A DNA stretch of 44,900 nucleotides from contig CALDBJ010000070.1 in the NCBI GenBank assembly GCA_937937835.1, forward strand, positions 1 through 44,900. Direction: 5' to 3'. The translations under genes were made by a program, and so were the position numbers. Shown piece after piece: positions 18,890 to 27,116 of this stretch. The stretch's first letter is position 1. The number at the start of each line of letters is the position of its first letter. The DNA is from an uncultured Collinsella sp. (GTDB lineage Bacteria > Actinomycetota > Coriobacteriia > Coriobacteriales > Coriobacteriaceae). A model generated the notes under the pieces. That model saw only the letters and a program-made list of their open reading frames with translations. It was not told the origin of the DNA and made no database searches.

Positions 18890-19791
18890 AGGGCAAGCGC
18901 CGCCACGTTATTGTTGAAGTTACCGAGCGCGACGTCATCATCGCCGTAATGGCCGACCCATTGACATAGGTTGGTGTAACAGCCCCACAGATTGGCATAC
19001 TGCTGATACCACTTTGACCGGGGCGAGAATGTCTGACGACCGAACTCGGCTCGAATGACAAACATCTCCCCGACCAGGCTGTCGCACGGCCTGGGATCTC
19101 CCGTAGAGTTATAGGTCGAGACCACGTCATTGGCACGAGAAACGTAGCCGTCGAGCATGTTGTACTTGGTCACAAGCCAACTGTGAATGCTCTCTTCCTC
19201 AGCAGCGGAAAGGCCACCGGAGTTTGCATCGTTGTCAGTGTTGCCGCCCGTCGAGCCGCCATTTCCAGACCCTCCGGTAGAGGAGCCCGACCCAGAGCCG
19301 CCGCTCGAACTCGACGAATTCGAGCCGGAGCCAGAAGTATCCGAGCTACCGGGCTTTCCGGACTGCTGGGCGTCCTGCTCCTTTTGCTGCTCGACCTTAT
19401 TCACCGTTGCCGCCACGCTATTGTTGGACAACCGATCGATGATCTTGGTGTTGGTGAGCACGATGGTTTTGCCATTGGCAAGCGTGACTTCGTTGTCCGG
19501 GGCCTCGGCGCCGTCCGCATCGTCGGTGCCAAACACAATATGCCCGACCACACTTGCCCAAGCATATCCAGTCGTGGTGCCCAGATCGCTTTTGACCTCA
19601 TGCCCCACGCGCGGTTCGCGTGCGGCATGCGCCTGCATCATGGACGGCACGGTCATGCCATAGGCAGAAACGCCAGCTATGACCAGCACCAGCGAGCACG
19701 ATAGCAGTGCGTACGCCCGCGGCGCCAAGCCCAGTCGGCGTCGTATGCGCACCGCGGCGCCGCGCTTTGTCTGAGTGCCACCGGGCCGCAT
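18886..19791 (-). CDS. Membrane-anchored extracytoplasmic protein with Gly/Ser linker
   Basis: A protein of 301 residues and unknown family. A basic N-terminus is followed by one hydrophobic segment (about 27-47), then an extracytoplasmic part: a small domain to about 130 (GHIVFGTDDADG, LANGKTIVLTNTKI), a low-complexity Gly/Ser/Asn linker of about 55 residues, and a C-terminal helical domain with three Cys (CDSL, WGCYTNLCQW). The long flexible linker suggests a sensor or adhesive module held off the membrane. GGAGGAG 5 bases before ATG 19791 sets the start; the frame extends 93 bases further upstream but without a ribosome binding site. It is first in the operon with the kinase and FHA genes. 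Confidence 0.8.
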   Translation of the reverse strand: MRPGGTQTKRGAAVRIRRRLGLAPRAYALLSCSLVLVIAGVSAYGMTVPSMMQAHAAREPRVGHEVKSDLGTTTGYAWASVVGHIVFGTDDADGAEAPDNEVTLANGKTIVLTNTKIIDRLSNNSVAATVNKVEQQKEQDAQQSGKPGSSDTSGSGSNSSSSSGGSGSGSSTGGSGNGGSTGGNTDNDANSGGLSAAEEESIHSWLVTKYNMLDGYVSRANDVVSTYNSTGDPRPCDSLVGEMFVIRAEFGRQTFSPRSKWYQQYANLWGCYTNLCQWVGHYGDDDVALGNFNNNVAALAL

Positions 19792-19805
19792 GCGTTCTCC
19801 TCCAA

Positions 19806-19831
19806 CAAAAACACGCCGCTCGGGAGCGGCG
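19806..19831 (-). terminator. Leader hairpin with T-run before the signalling operon
   Basis: On the minus strand CGCCGCT-CCCG-AGCGGCG is followed by TGTTTTTG, only 15 bases before the first start codon and just ahead of its ribosome binding site. It may act as an intrinsic attenuator of the operon, or be a terminator of recR read-through. Confidence 0.6.
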
Positions 19832-19969
19832 CATTCATTCGAATCCATATTTGAGTGTATCAGCGAACCAAAAAGGTTGCGCAACGAATGGACAAATTAA
19901 GGATGCGAGCGGAAGCATCCATGCGATAAGCGGATACGAAGCATCTTTGTTGCACAACAAACTCACAGT

Positions 19970-19999
19970 CGCACGGGGAAATTATGACTACCCCGTGCG
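19970..19999 (-). terminator. Hairpin after recR
   Basis: CGCACGGGG and CCCCGTGCG form a perfect 9-bp stem with a 12-base loop, 37 bases past the recR stop. No T-run follows on the minus strand. Confidence 0.55.
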
Positions 20000-20036
20000 T
20001 CGCGAGGAAAACATACGGCAGGAGCAGGCTCGCCAC

Positions 20037-20633
20037 CTAAATCGCGCGGCGGGCCTCGATGGCGCGGCCAAGCGTAAGCTCGTCGGCATACTCCAAGTCG
20101 CCGCCCACGGGAAGGCCGCTTGCCAGACGCGACACCTCGACGCCCAACGGCTTGATGGTACGGGCCAGATAGCTCGCCGTGGTCTCGCCCTCAATATTGG
20201 GGTTGGTGGCGATGATGACCTCGTGGATGTCCTCGTGGCCCAAGCGTGCCAGCAGCTCTCGAATGTGCAGCTGCTCGGGGCCAATCTTGTCCATGGGACT
20301 GATCACGCCGCCCAATACGTGGTAGAGGCCGTGGTAGCTGCCCGTGCGCTCGATCGCCTGGACATCGCGCGGCTCGCCCACCACGCAAATGCGAGTGGTA
20401 TCGCGCATCGGGTCCTGGCAGATGGAGCACTCGTCGGCCGTGGCGTAGTTAAAGCAGCGGCTGCAAAAGTGGACCTCCTGCTTGACCTCCAGGATGGCCT
20501 CGGCCAGGCGGCGCGCCTCCTCGGCGTCGGCCTCCAACAGGTAATAGGCGATGCGCTGGGCCGACTTGGGACCAATGCCCGGCAGACGGCCCAGCTCATC
20601 GAGCAGTTTTTGCAGACTGTGGTTGGCACTCAT
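20037..20633 (-). CDS. recR: Recombination mediator RecR
   Basis: With RecO (and RecF) it loads RecA at single-strand gaps during recombinational repair. At 198 residues it is standard. The helix-hairpin-helix LGRLPGIGPKSAQRIAYYLL is at the N-terminus. The C4 zinc finger runs from HFCSRC to CSICQD, and the Toprim domain begins at VVGEPRDVQAIERTG. It follows ybaB by 13 bases, the usual dnaX-ybaB-recR neighbourhood, but here dnaX is separated by one inserted gene on the other strand. Confidence 0.97.
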   Translation of the reverse strand: MSANHSLQKLLDELGRLPGIGPKSAQRIAYYLLEADAEEARRLAEAILEVKQEVHFCSRCFNYATADECSICQDPMRDTTRICVVGEPRDVQAIERTGSYHGLYHVLGGVISPMDKIGPEQLHIRELLARLGHEDIHEVIIATNPNIEGETTASYLARTIKPLGVEVSRLASGLPVGGDLEYADELTLGRAIEARRAI

Positions 20634-20646
20634 ATATATGCGTGTC

Positions 20647-20967
20647 TTAGAACGGCATGCCCGGGATGTTGAGGCCGCCGGTGATGGCGCCCATCTGCTT
20701 GTTGGCGAGCTCGTTGACGCCGCGGACGGCCTCGTTGACGGCAGCCATGATCATATCCTGCAGCATATCGACGTCCTCGGGATCGAGCGCATCGGGATCG
20801 ATGGTGAGGTTGACGAGCTCCATCTCGCCGTTAACGGTCACCTTGACCATGCCGCCGCCGGCAGAGGCGTCGACGGTCTGGGACTTGAGGTTCTCCTGCG
20901 CGGCGGCAAGCTGCTCCTGCATCTTGCGAGCCTGCTTCATCATCTGCTGCATGTTCATACCGGCCAT
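20647..20967 (-). CDS. YbaB/EbfC family nucleoid-associated protein
   Basis: A small dimeric DNA-binding protein of 106 residues. The N-terminus is Met-rich (MNMQQMMKQARKMQEQL), as is typical, followed by the GMVKVTVNG strand and the LTIDPDAL motif. The C-terminus ends in IPGMPF. AAAGGAGCC precedes the ATG. It forms an operon with recR, and its long upstream region carries a palindrome at 21145-21164 and interlaced inverted repeats. Confidence 0.95.
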   Translation of the reverse strand: MAGMNMQQMMKQARKMQEQLAAAQENLKSQTVDASAGGGMVKVTVNGEMELVNLTIDPDALDPEDVDMLQDMIMAAVNEAVRGVNELANKQMGAITGGLNIPGMPF

Positions 20968-21129
20968 GATGGCTCCTTTACGTGCGGCCGCACGCCGAGC
21001 TGCAAGGGCAGCCGGAGCACGGCGGGACTTTCAAACTCAAAAATCGTACCACGGCGCGCGGCGAGAGAGCGGGGCGGACGTGTTACCTCAGTCGATATAC
21101 ATGTCCTCCAATACAAACCGCACTCAAAG

Positions 21130-21164
21130 ATTATGCAAGGTCGAATTATGCAAGGTTGCATAAT
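21130..21164. promoter_or_regulatory. ATTATGCAAGG repeat and palindrome
   Basis: ATTATGCAA-GG-TTGCATAAT is a 20-base perfect inverted repeat (21145-21164). Its left half recurs as a direct copy 15 bases upstream (21130-21140). It is a typical dimer-binding operator layout, 160-200 bases upstream of ybaB and 140-180 upstream of the divergent small gene. The regulator is unknown. Confidence 0.65.
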
Positions 21165-21194
21165 ATCGCACACTCAATCTAGTAGAGCCGAATC

Positions 21195-21257
21195 CGGCAT
21201 TTCATGTGCGCCACTAAATAGCTAAATGCCGAACCGCTGCTCGAGGCGGCGCACATG
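21195..21257. other. Interlaced inverted repeats with pseudoknot topology
   Basis: Arm A (CGGCATTT, 21195-21202) pairs with 21224-21231. Arm B (CATGTGCGCC, 21203-21212) pairs with 21248-21257. The order A, B, A', B' is that of an H-type pseudoknot with loops of 0, 11 and 16 bases. It would be in a transcript only if ybaB transcription starts upstream of it, since the plus-strand promoter lies downstream. Confidence 0.5.
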
Positions 21258-21266
21258 GCGGCAGGG

Positions 21267-21272
21267 TATAAT
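21267..21272 (+). promoter_or_regulatory. -10 hexamer of the small membrane protein gene
   Basis: A perfect TATAAT lies 35 bases before the ATG at 21307. No good -35 is visible; the expected place overlaps the right arm of the interlaced inverted repeat, so protein binding there may control it. Confidence 0.55.
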
Positions 21273-21306
21273 TTGATTGCCATAGATAGTAATTTGGAGG
21301 TGCCCC

Positions 21307-21780
21307 ATGAATGCCCCCAACGCGCTCCAAAACATCCGCTCAAAACACCCCGTTGCATATGTGGTTCTCTATCTCTTTGTCGGCTGGGCATTGCTGGTTG
21401 TCATCACCCATGCCATAGCTTTTGGAGCAGAACTGCTGATAGCCAGCTCGGACCAGCCCGTCGTCAAATGGGAGACGACCGATGAGTGCACCGACGGAAC
21501 CCGAACCGTCTACTACAACAGCCCGTCCCTCTATCAAGAGTTCAAGGTCAAGATAAAAGACTTCAAGATTGTCGATGCCGAGCTAGGCGTTTATTTGGCA
21601 ATCGGAGCAACCATTAACGCCGAGCAAGTCGAGTACACGAACAGCCATGCGACGTATCGTATCGACCTCAGCATCCTAGGCCGACCGTCACGCACCTGTC
21701 TGCTCAAATGCGATATACGCGGCACCACACTACACATGTCCGAAATACAGATGCGCCCGGACAAGGGGTCCTCTTCTTGA
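21307..21780 (+). CDS. Small single-pass membrane protein, unknown family
   Basis: I do not recognise this 157-residue protein. A short cytoplasmic N-terminus is followed by one hydrophobic segment (about 17-45, YVVLYLFVGWALLVVITH). The remainder is mainly beta-like and probably outside: KWETTDECTDGTRTVYYN, LGVYLAIGATINAEQVEY and a Cys pair (RTCLLKCDI). GGAGG 6 bases upstream and the TATAAT box support the start. It is transcribed towards dnaX, whose stop is 21 bases away on the other strand, and it splits the usual dnaX-ybaB-recR arrangement, suggesting a later insertion. Confidence 0.75.
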   Translation: MNAPNALQNIRSKHPVAYVVLYLFVGWALLVVITHAIAFGAELLIASSDQPVVKWETTDECTDGTRTVYYNSPSLYQEFKVKIKDFKIVDAELGVYLAIGATINAEQVEYTNSHATYRIDLSILGRPSRTCLLKCDIRGTTLHMSEIQMRPDKGSSS

Positions 21781-21801
21781 GCAGTATACCCGCCTGCGCA
21801 G

Positions 21802-24282
21802 CTACTCCACCGGCTTGAAGATGGTGGCCTGGCCAAAGACGCTGCGGATGAGGGCCTTGGCCTCGTCCTCGGTCTGCGGGATGCTCGGGGCTGCGCCCTG
21901 ATGGCCGAAGGGGCTGCCAGCACCGGGATTGGATTCCCAGGGAGCTGCAAGAGCGTCCTCCTCTTTGGGGGCAGTTGCAGCGGACTTGGGCGCGGACGCC
22001 GCACCCGGCACGTCGAACGGAGGCAGATCGTCCCCACCAGCATCGGCAGCAAAACCGCCGACCATGGCATCGTCGTAGGGAACCTGCTCGGATTCCCATG
22101 GCGCAGACGACGCGGCAGGCTGAGATTTGGGAGCGGCAGAGCGCTCGGGCGCACGGGGTGCGGGCTCAGTCGGGAGCTTACCCGTGGCAGGAGCGCCGGC
22201 GGGGTTGTCGGAGCGTAGCCAGGGGGCTTTGCCCAGGTCAGACGACTTGGGCGCGGGCGAGGCGGGCTTGGGCGCGGGTGTCGAAGCAGCCGGTTTGGGC
22301 GCCGCGGGCTTAGGCGCCGACGGGGTCGATGCCGCTACCGGTGCCGCTTGCTGCTGCGGCGCGCTGGCGCTCGAGGATACAGAGGCCGCCGAGGACACGG
22401 GTTGCGGGTCCGCAGATGCCGCAGCCCGTGCAGATGGAGAATGCTCCTCATGTTGAGGAGCCGGCGTGCCACCCCCATCCAGGACATAGTCGACGGTACG
22501 ACGACCGAAGACCGCGCAGACCGTCGGCAGGACCACCGACTGCGTATCGGCGCGACCGAGCATCTTAATGGCAAAAGTCGAACCCGCGGGGAACGAGACC
22601 GTGAGCTTGGAGCCGTCGTCGGCCGTGGCGCGAGCGTTGAGCAAAAGCCCTGCGTAGGAGGCCTGACGAGCCTTGACGCGCTCGACGACCTCGGCCCATT
22701 TGCGCTGGAGCTCGCCGGCGTCCTCAACCGCGGGGGTCTCGGCAGCACCGGCGGCGGCAACCTGGGCGGCATTGTTGGACTGGGGCTTAGGTGCCGGAGC
22801 GGTGGCAGGCGCGGGGGCCGCAACGGGCTGAGGCGTCGGAGTCGGCGCAGGCTGAGGTGCAGGCGCTGCAGGCTTGGAAGCTGACACGGACGCAGAACGG
22901 GGCGCAGGCTGAGCCGCCGGAGCGGCAGCACCACGGTCCCAAGGCATACCGCCCTGGCGCGCGGACGTAGCAGCGGGGACAGCGGATGCCGCCGGAGCGG
23001 CAGCACGGGCGCCCGAAATGAGCGTCGGCTGCCGGGCAGCAGCGGGTACGGATGCTGCAGGCGCGGCGGCCTGAGCAGCAGCCACGCTCGCCGGAACGGC
23101 GGCATTGGCAACCATGGCCTCCAAGCGAGCCACGCGCTCGGCCAATGCCTCAATCGTTAAATCAGCCTCGGGACGCGCCAGACGCGTGCAGGCAATCTCG
23201 AGCACCAGGCGCACGTCGCTCGCGCCCCTCATCTCCAGTGCGGCATCGTCGAGCACCGTCAGCACACGGGCCAGGCGGTCGGCAGGATGCTCGCCAAAGG
23301 CAGCGGCCTCGGCAGCAAGCGCCTCGGCCTGCTCGGCACCGCCCTCAAACAGCTCGGCACGGGCACCGGCAACGCAGGCAACATACACGTCGCGCACGTG
23401 CGCCACCAGGTCGCGCGTCAGCTCCAGCAGGTCGTTTCCTTCCTCGACCTGCGCACGGATCAGTCCATAGAGCTCGGCGACATCACGCTCGGCGATGGCG
23501 CGGGCAAACTCGCCCAGGATCTGGTCCGAAACCTCGCCCAAAAGCGAGCGGGCGTCGTCCGCATGCACAGAACCGTTGCCAAAGACGCTCAGTTGCTCCA
23601 GCGTGGACAACGCGTCGCGCATGCCGCCCTTGGCATGGCGCGCCACGATAGCCAGCGCCTCGTCGTCGTAATCGAAGCCCTCCTGCTCGCACACGTATGC
23701 CAAGCGATACTCGATATCCTCGTTGCCGATGCGATGGAAATCGAAACGCTGGCAGCGCGAGAGGATGGTCTCCAGAATCTTTTGCGGGTCGGTGGTGCAC
23801 AGCACAAAGATCACGTGTGCCGGCGGCTCCTCAAGCGTCTTGAGCAGCGCGTTGAACGCCGCCGTCGTGAGCATGTGGACCTCGTCGATGATATAAATCT
23901 TGTACTTGCCGCGCACTGGGGCAAAGTTGACGGAGTTGATGATCTCCTCGCGCACGTTGTCCACGCCGGTACGGCTTGCGGCATCGAGCTCGTAGACATC
24001 CGGGTGGTTGCCCTCGGCGATGAGCTCGCACTCCTCGCAAGTACCGTCGGGCATGCAGCCGCTTGCACCCTCGGCGCGCGCCGCCTCGGCATTGCGGCAC
24101 AGCAGCGCCTTGGCCAGAATGCGCGCCATGGTGGTCTTGCCCGTGCCGCGCGGTCCGCAGAACAGGTAGGCGTGGGACAGGCGCCCCTCGGTGATGGCGT
24201 GCTCGAGCGTCGAGACGATATGTTGCTGGCCCACCACGGAGTCGAAGGTGAGCGGGCGATACTTTCGGTACAACGATTCCAT
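21802..24282 (-). CDS. dnaX: DNA polymerase III subunits gamma and tau
   Basis: The clamp-loader ATPase that holds polymerase III together. The 826-residue product begins MESLYRKYRPLTFDSVVGQ. It has Walker A GPRGTGKTT (43-51), a zinc module (CMPDGTCEECE and an upstream Cys), Walker B with IDEVHML, and the sensor TTDPQKIL. After about residue 370 the chain is dominated by Pro/Ala-rich linkers, and it ends with a small conserved-looking segment (EAKALIRSVFGQATIF). GGGGGAG precedes the ATG at 24282; the longer upstream frame is only a shadow of the divergent gene. I see no A-rich slippery site for a programmed frameshift. A shorter gamma form is therefore unlikely to arise that way. Confidence 0.95.
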   Translation of the reverse strand: MESLYRKYRPLTFDSVVGQQHIVSTLEHAITEGRLSHAYLFCGPRGTGKTTMARILAKALLCRNAEAARAEGASGCMPDGTCEECELIAEGNHPDVYELDAASRTGVDNVREEIINSVNFAPVRGKYKIYIIDEVHMLTTAAFNALLKTLEEPPAHVIFVLCTTDPQKILETILSRCQRFDFHRIGNEDIEYRLAYVCEQEGFDYDDEALAIVARHAKGGMRDALSTLEQLSVFGNGSVHADDARSLLGEVSDQILGEFARAIAERDVAELYGLIRAQVEEGNDLLELTRDLVAHVRDVYVACVAGARAELFEGGAEQAEALAAEAAAFGEHPADRLARVLTVLDDAALEMRGASDVRLVLEIACTRLARPEADLTIEALAERVARLEAMVANAAVPASVAAAQAAAPAASVPAAARQPTLISGARAAAPAASAVPAATSARQGGMPWDRGAAAPAAQPAPRSASVSASKPAAPAPQPAPTPTPQPVAAPAPATAPAPKPQSNNAAQVAAAGAAETPAVEDAGELQRKWAEVVERVKARQASYAGLLLNARATADDGSKLTVSFPAGSTFAIKMLGRADTQSVVLPTVCAVFGRRTVDYVLDGGGTPAPQHEEHSPSARAAASADPQPVSSAASVSSSASAPQQQAAPVAASTPSAPKPAAPKPAASTPAPKPASPAPKSSDLGKAPWLRSDNPAGAPATGKLPTEPAPRAPERSAAPKSQPAASSAPWESEQVPYDDAMVGGFAADAGGDDLPPFDVPGAASAPKSAATAPKEEDALAAPWESNPGAGSPFGHQGAAPSIPQTEDEAKALIRSVFGQATIFKPVE

Positions 24283-24397
24283 GGGTGCTCCCCCGGGTAT
24301 ACTGAGTCTTGTTGCCGCGGCGGCCATGCGGTCGCACGGCATACTGCATTCCATAATACCCGTACGGCGAGCCCGCCGCGATAGGAGTCCAAAGAGC

Positions 24398-25114
24398 ATG
24401 GCAGACGCAGAGAGCAACCTCGTCCCCTCCGAAGCAGCCGACCAGGTCGAGGTCGCGCTCGAGGAGCAGGCCGCAGCCGACGACGGCATCCTGTACCTCA
24501 ACGAGTACCAGTACGAAAACGACCTGGTCACCGACTTCGCCCGCCTGGTCGCCTCGCCCAGGCGTCGCGGCTCGCTGTATGTCGCCGCGGCAATTGCCGC
24601 GCTCATCGGCATCGGCATGCTGGTGGCCGGCGGCAACTGGATCAAGTTTGGCGTCGTCCTGATCGTGTTCGGCGCCTTTTTGGCCTGGTGGAGCAAAAAC
24701 CTGCACCACACCCTCGCCCGCGACTTTATCGACGCCGTTGAGGCCGACGAGTCCATGGGTGGCCGCTATCGCCGCGTCGCCGCCAACGAGGACGGCCTGA
24801 TGGTTTGGGGCAAGAGCGGCAAGTCACAGTTCTTCCCGTTTGAAAAGCTCGACCACGTGCTCGACGGCGAGCGCATCTTTGTGGCCATGTTCGCCGACCA
24901 GGGCGTGACGATCCCTAAGGACACCTTTGTCCGCGGCGATGCCGAGCAGTTCGGTCCCTTCCTCAAGGCCCGCATCAACAAAAAACTCCGCATCGAGACC
25001 AAACGCAAGAAGATGAAGGCAGAAAAGGCCGCCGTCGAGGCCAAGCAGGGCGACAAGCCCCAGGAGACCCAGGGCAAGCAGCGCAAGCAGAAGAAGAACA
25101 AGAAAAAGCGCTAG
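24398..25114 (+). CDS. YcxB-like membrane protein
   Basis: 238 residues with an acidic N-terminus, two adjacent hydrophobic segments (about 60-100) and a cytoplasmic domain resembling the YcxB-like family (RYRRVAANEDGLMVWG, FPFEKLDHVLDGERIFVAM, then IPKDTFVRGDAEQFGPFLKARI). The C-terminal 40 residues are extremely rich in Lys and Gln (KKNKKKR end), possibly binding membrane or nucleic acid. AGGAG upstream of ATG 24398 sets the start. It is divergent from dnaX across a 115-bp shared promoter region. The function of the family is unknown. Confidence 0.8.
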   Translation: MADAESNLVPSEAADQVEVALEEQAAADDGILYLNEYQYENDLVTDFARLVASPRRRGSLYVAAAIAALIGIGMLVAGGNWIKFGVVLIVFGAFLAWWSKNLHHTLARDFIDAVEADESMGGRYRRVAANEDGLMVWGKSGKSQFFPFEKLDHVLDGERIFVAMFADQGVTIPKDTFVRGDAEQFGPFLKARINKKLRIETKRKKMKAEKAAVEAKQGDKPQETQGKQRKQKKNKKKR

Positions 25115-25151
25115 GCCGGACGCAGGGTCCAGACCCCAGACGGAGCTTAAA

Positions 25152-25182
25152 TTGAATGTCGCCCACCCGCGCGTGCTACACT
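25152..25182 (+). promoter_or_regulatory. Promoter of the envelope kinase cluster
   Basis: TTGAAT (25152-25157) and TACACT (25177-25182) with a 19-bp spacer; the -10 is extended (TGC-TACACT), which can compensate for the long spacer. Transcription would start about 70 bases before the first kinase gene. Confidence 0.55.
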
Positions 25183-25262
25183 AGCAGCATCTATGCCACC
25201 GCGAACGGCTCGGCTCCGCGCCCGCCGCTCACAAACGAACTTTAAACGCACGAGGGTTGGCC

Positions 25263-27116
25263 ATGCCGCTTTTCTCGCAACATACCGCCCGGTTCTCGCC
25301 GGACGTTCCTTTGGAGGGCACCAGCTCTCGCGAGCTGCTCAAGCGGTACCAGCCGCTCGAGACACTTGCGACCGGCGGTTTTGGCTCCATCGAGATCTGC
25401 CGCGACACGCACCTGCGCCGCCGCGTCGCCATTAAGCGCATCCCCCTCATCAACGGTGCCGGCATGCCCGCCAGCGACATCATGGATGTCCTGCGCGAGG
25501 CGCACACTGCCGCCATGCTTCAACATCCCAACATCGTGCAGGTCATCGACTTTACGCACGACACAGCCTATGCCTACCTGGTTATGGAATATGTCGATGG
25601 CATGTCGCTGGCCGAGTTTATGCACCGCGCGGACGGCCACTCACTTACCTTTGACGAGGCCGCGGCCATTGCCGATGCCCTGGGCCAGGCGCTCACCTTC
25701 GCCCACAGTAACGGCGTACTCCACCTGGACATTAAGCCCGCCAACGTGCTCATCGACCACTCGGGCAATGTAAAGCTCACCGACTTTGGCATGGCGCGAC
25801 TGTCGTCCGCCGGTGGCTTTGGCGGCTCGCGCGGCGGCACCATCGGCTACATGCCGCCCGAGCAGCTCGATATCGAGACCGGCACGGTCGACGAGCGCGC
25901 CGATGTCTTTGCCCTCGCCTGTGTGATCTACGAGGGCCTGTGCGGCAGCGCTCCCTTTATGGCGGCCACGCCCGCCGACTCGCTCGGCCGCATCATCGGC
26001 GGCGCCACCTATCCCAGCGATCTGATACCACACTTTCCCCCGGGAGCCGAGAGCGCGCTCATGAGCGCGCTCTCCCCCATGCCGCAGGACCGCCCCAACA
26101 GCATCGAGGCATTTTGCGACCAGCTCCTTGCCGGTCTGGGCAGCGTGCGCGAAGGCCGTCGCAGCCTGGAGCAAATGGTTGGCGAACTTTCGGATGACGA
26201 GCAGGAGCTCGACGATATCGAGCCGTCGCACTACGAGGACGACGCCATCGAGGTCGACCCCGCACTCGGCTGGGCGGGCACGCGCTGGAGCCATGCGCGC
26301 GACTACACCATGCGCACTATCTCGGCGCTAACGTGCGGCACCTTTAGCTTTTTGCTGATGCAAACGACCGGGGTCGCGGCGCTTCCCGGCCTGGTCATTG
26401 CGGCCATCGCGATCGGAGCGGCGGCTGGCCTGGCCCCCCAGATTGGCTCGGCCATCTCGGCTGTGGGCTTTTTGGTGCTCATGGCCAACGCCACCATACA
26501 GGCACAGGGCATCCTGTCGATGCTGCCCGTCGCGGTGATCTTTGCCGCCGCCATGTCCGGTTGGTGGATCGCCTGGGGTCGCACCGAGACTGCCACGAGC
26601 GCCACGCTCACCTGTGCACTCGCGCTTGGCTGTCTGACCGGCAATACCTTCCTAGCAGCTGGGGTCGCCGCCGGCGTCGCGTCATTTTGGCTCGGCCCGG
26701 CAAGCGCCGCCGCGGCAACGGGCATGGGCGCGCTTTTTGCCCGTCTGGCCACGGTCGCGCTTTCAGCCGGAGGCGTGCTGGGGCTCGGTAACGTTGCCGC
26801 AGCGCTGGGAGACCCGCTCCTTTGGGCTGCCTTTGTGCTGGTCGCGGCAACTGCCGCGGCGTCATCTGCGCTGCTCAATGTCCATGCCAAGCGTGCCAAT
26901 CAGGGCTCAAACCTTGCCGCAATCGCCGCAATCGCTGTCACCGGCATCGGCTGCGCAGCGGCGTCCTGTCTTGCACACCATATGGAAATTGCCAGCCTTG
27001 CAGCCGCGGTCGTCGCCAAGGCGGCGGTTGCGGGAATCCTATCCTCTATAATCGTTGGGATATGCCTATATTTGCTCGGATACCAAAGAACCTATACGGA
27101 GAGTGATCTTTCGTGA
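25263..27116 (+). CDS. Ser/Thr protein kinase with multi-pass membrane domain
   Basis: The first kinase of the cell-envelope cluster, 617 residues. Catalytic Lys K58 (VAIKR), catalytic loop HLDIKPAN with D156, and DFG at D174. The usual Arg of HRD is Leu here (HLD), so it is a non-RD kinase that may not need activation-loop phosphorylation. After an acidic linker (about 300-340, GELSDDEQELDDIE) come about nine or ten hydrophobic segments to the C-terminus. There is no extracellular domain of size. GAGGG before ATG 25263 decides the start. The stop overlaps the FhaA start by 4 bases, so translation is coupled. It may receive an intramembrane signal. Confidence 0.9.
   Translation: MPLFSQHTARFSPDVPLEGTSSRELLKRYQPLETLATGGFGSIEICRDTHLRRRVAIKRIPLINGAGMPASDIMDVLREAHTAAMLQHPNIVQVIDFTHDTAYAYLVMEYVDGMSLAEFMHRADGHSLTFDEAAAIADALGQALTFAHSNGVLHLDIKPANVLIDHSGNVKLTDFGMARLSSAGGFGGSRGGTIGYMPPEQLDIETGTVDERADVFALACVIYEGLCGSAPFMAATPADSLGRIIGGATYPSDLIPHFPPGAESALMSALSPMPQDRPNSIEAFCDQLLAGLGSVREGRRSLEQMVGELSDDEQELDDIEPSHYEDDAIEVDPALGWAGTRWSHARDYTMRTISALTCGTFSFLLMQTTGVAALPGLVIAAIAIGAAAGLAPQIGSAISAVGFLVLMANATIQAQGILSMLPVAVIFAAAMSGWWIAWGRTETATSATLTCALALGCLTGNTFLAAGVAAGVASFWLGPASAAAATGMGALFARLATVALSAGGVLGLGNVAAALGDPLLWAAFVLVAATAAASSALLNVHAKRANQGSNLAAIAAIAVTGIGCAAASCLAHHMEIASLAAAVVAKAAVAGILSSIIVGICLYLLGYQRTYTESDLS

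Noticed and set aside
24283..24397. Signal recognition particle RNA, often near dnaX
   Set aside because: The conserved GGAAGGGAGCA-type loop is not present in this gap or in the other intergenic stretches I read.
24283..24756. N-terminal extension of dnaX to 24756
   Set aside because: It translates the reverse of the YcxB-like gene; the real start has a ribosome binding site and the MESLYRKYRP motif.
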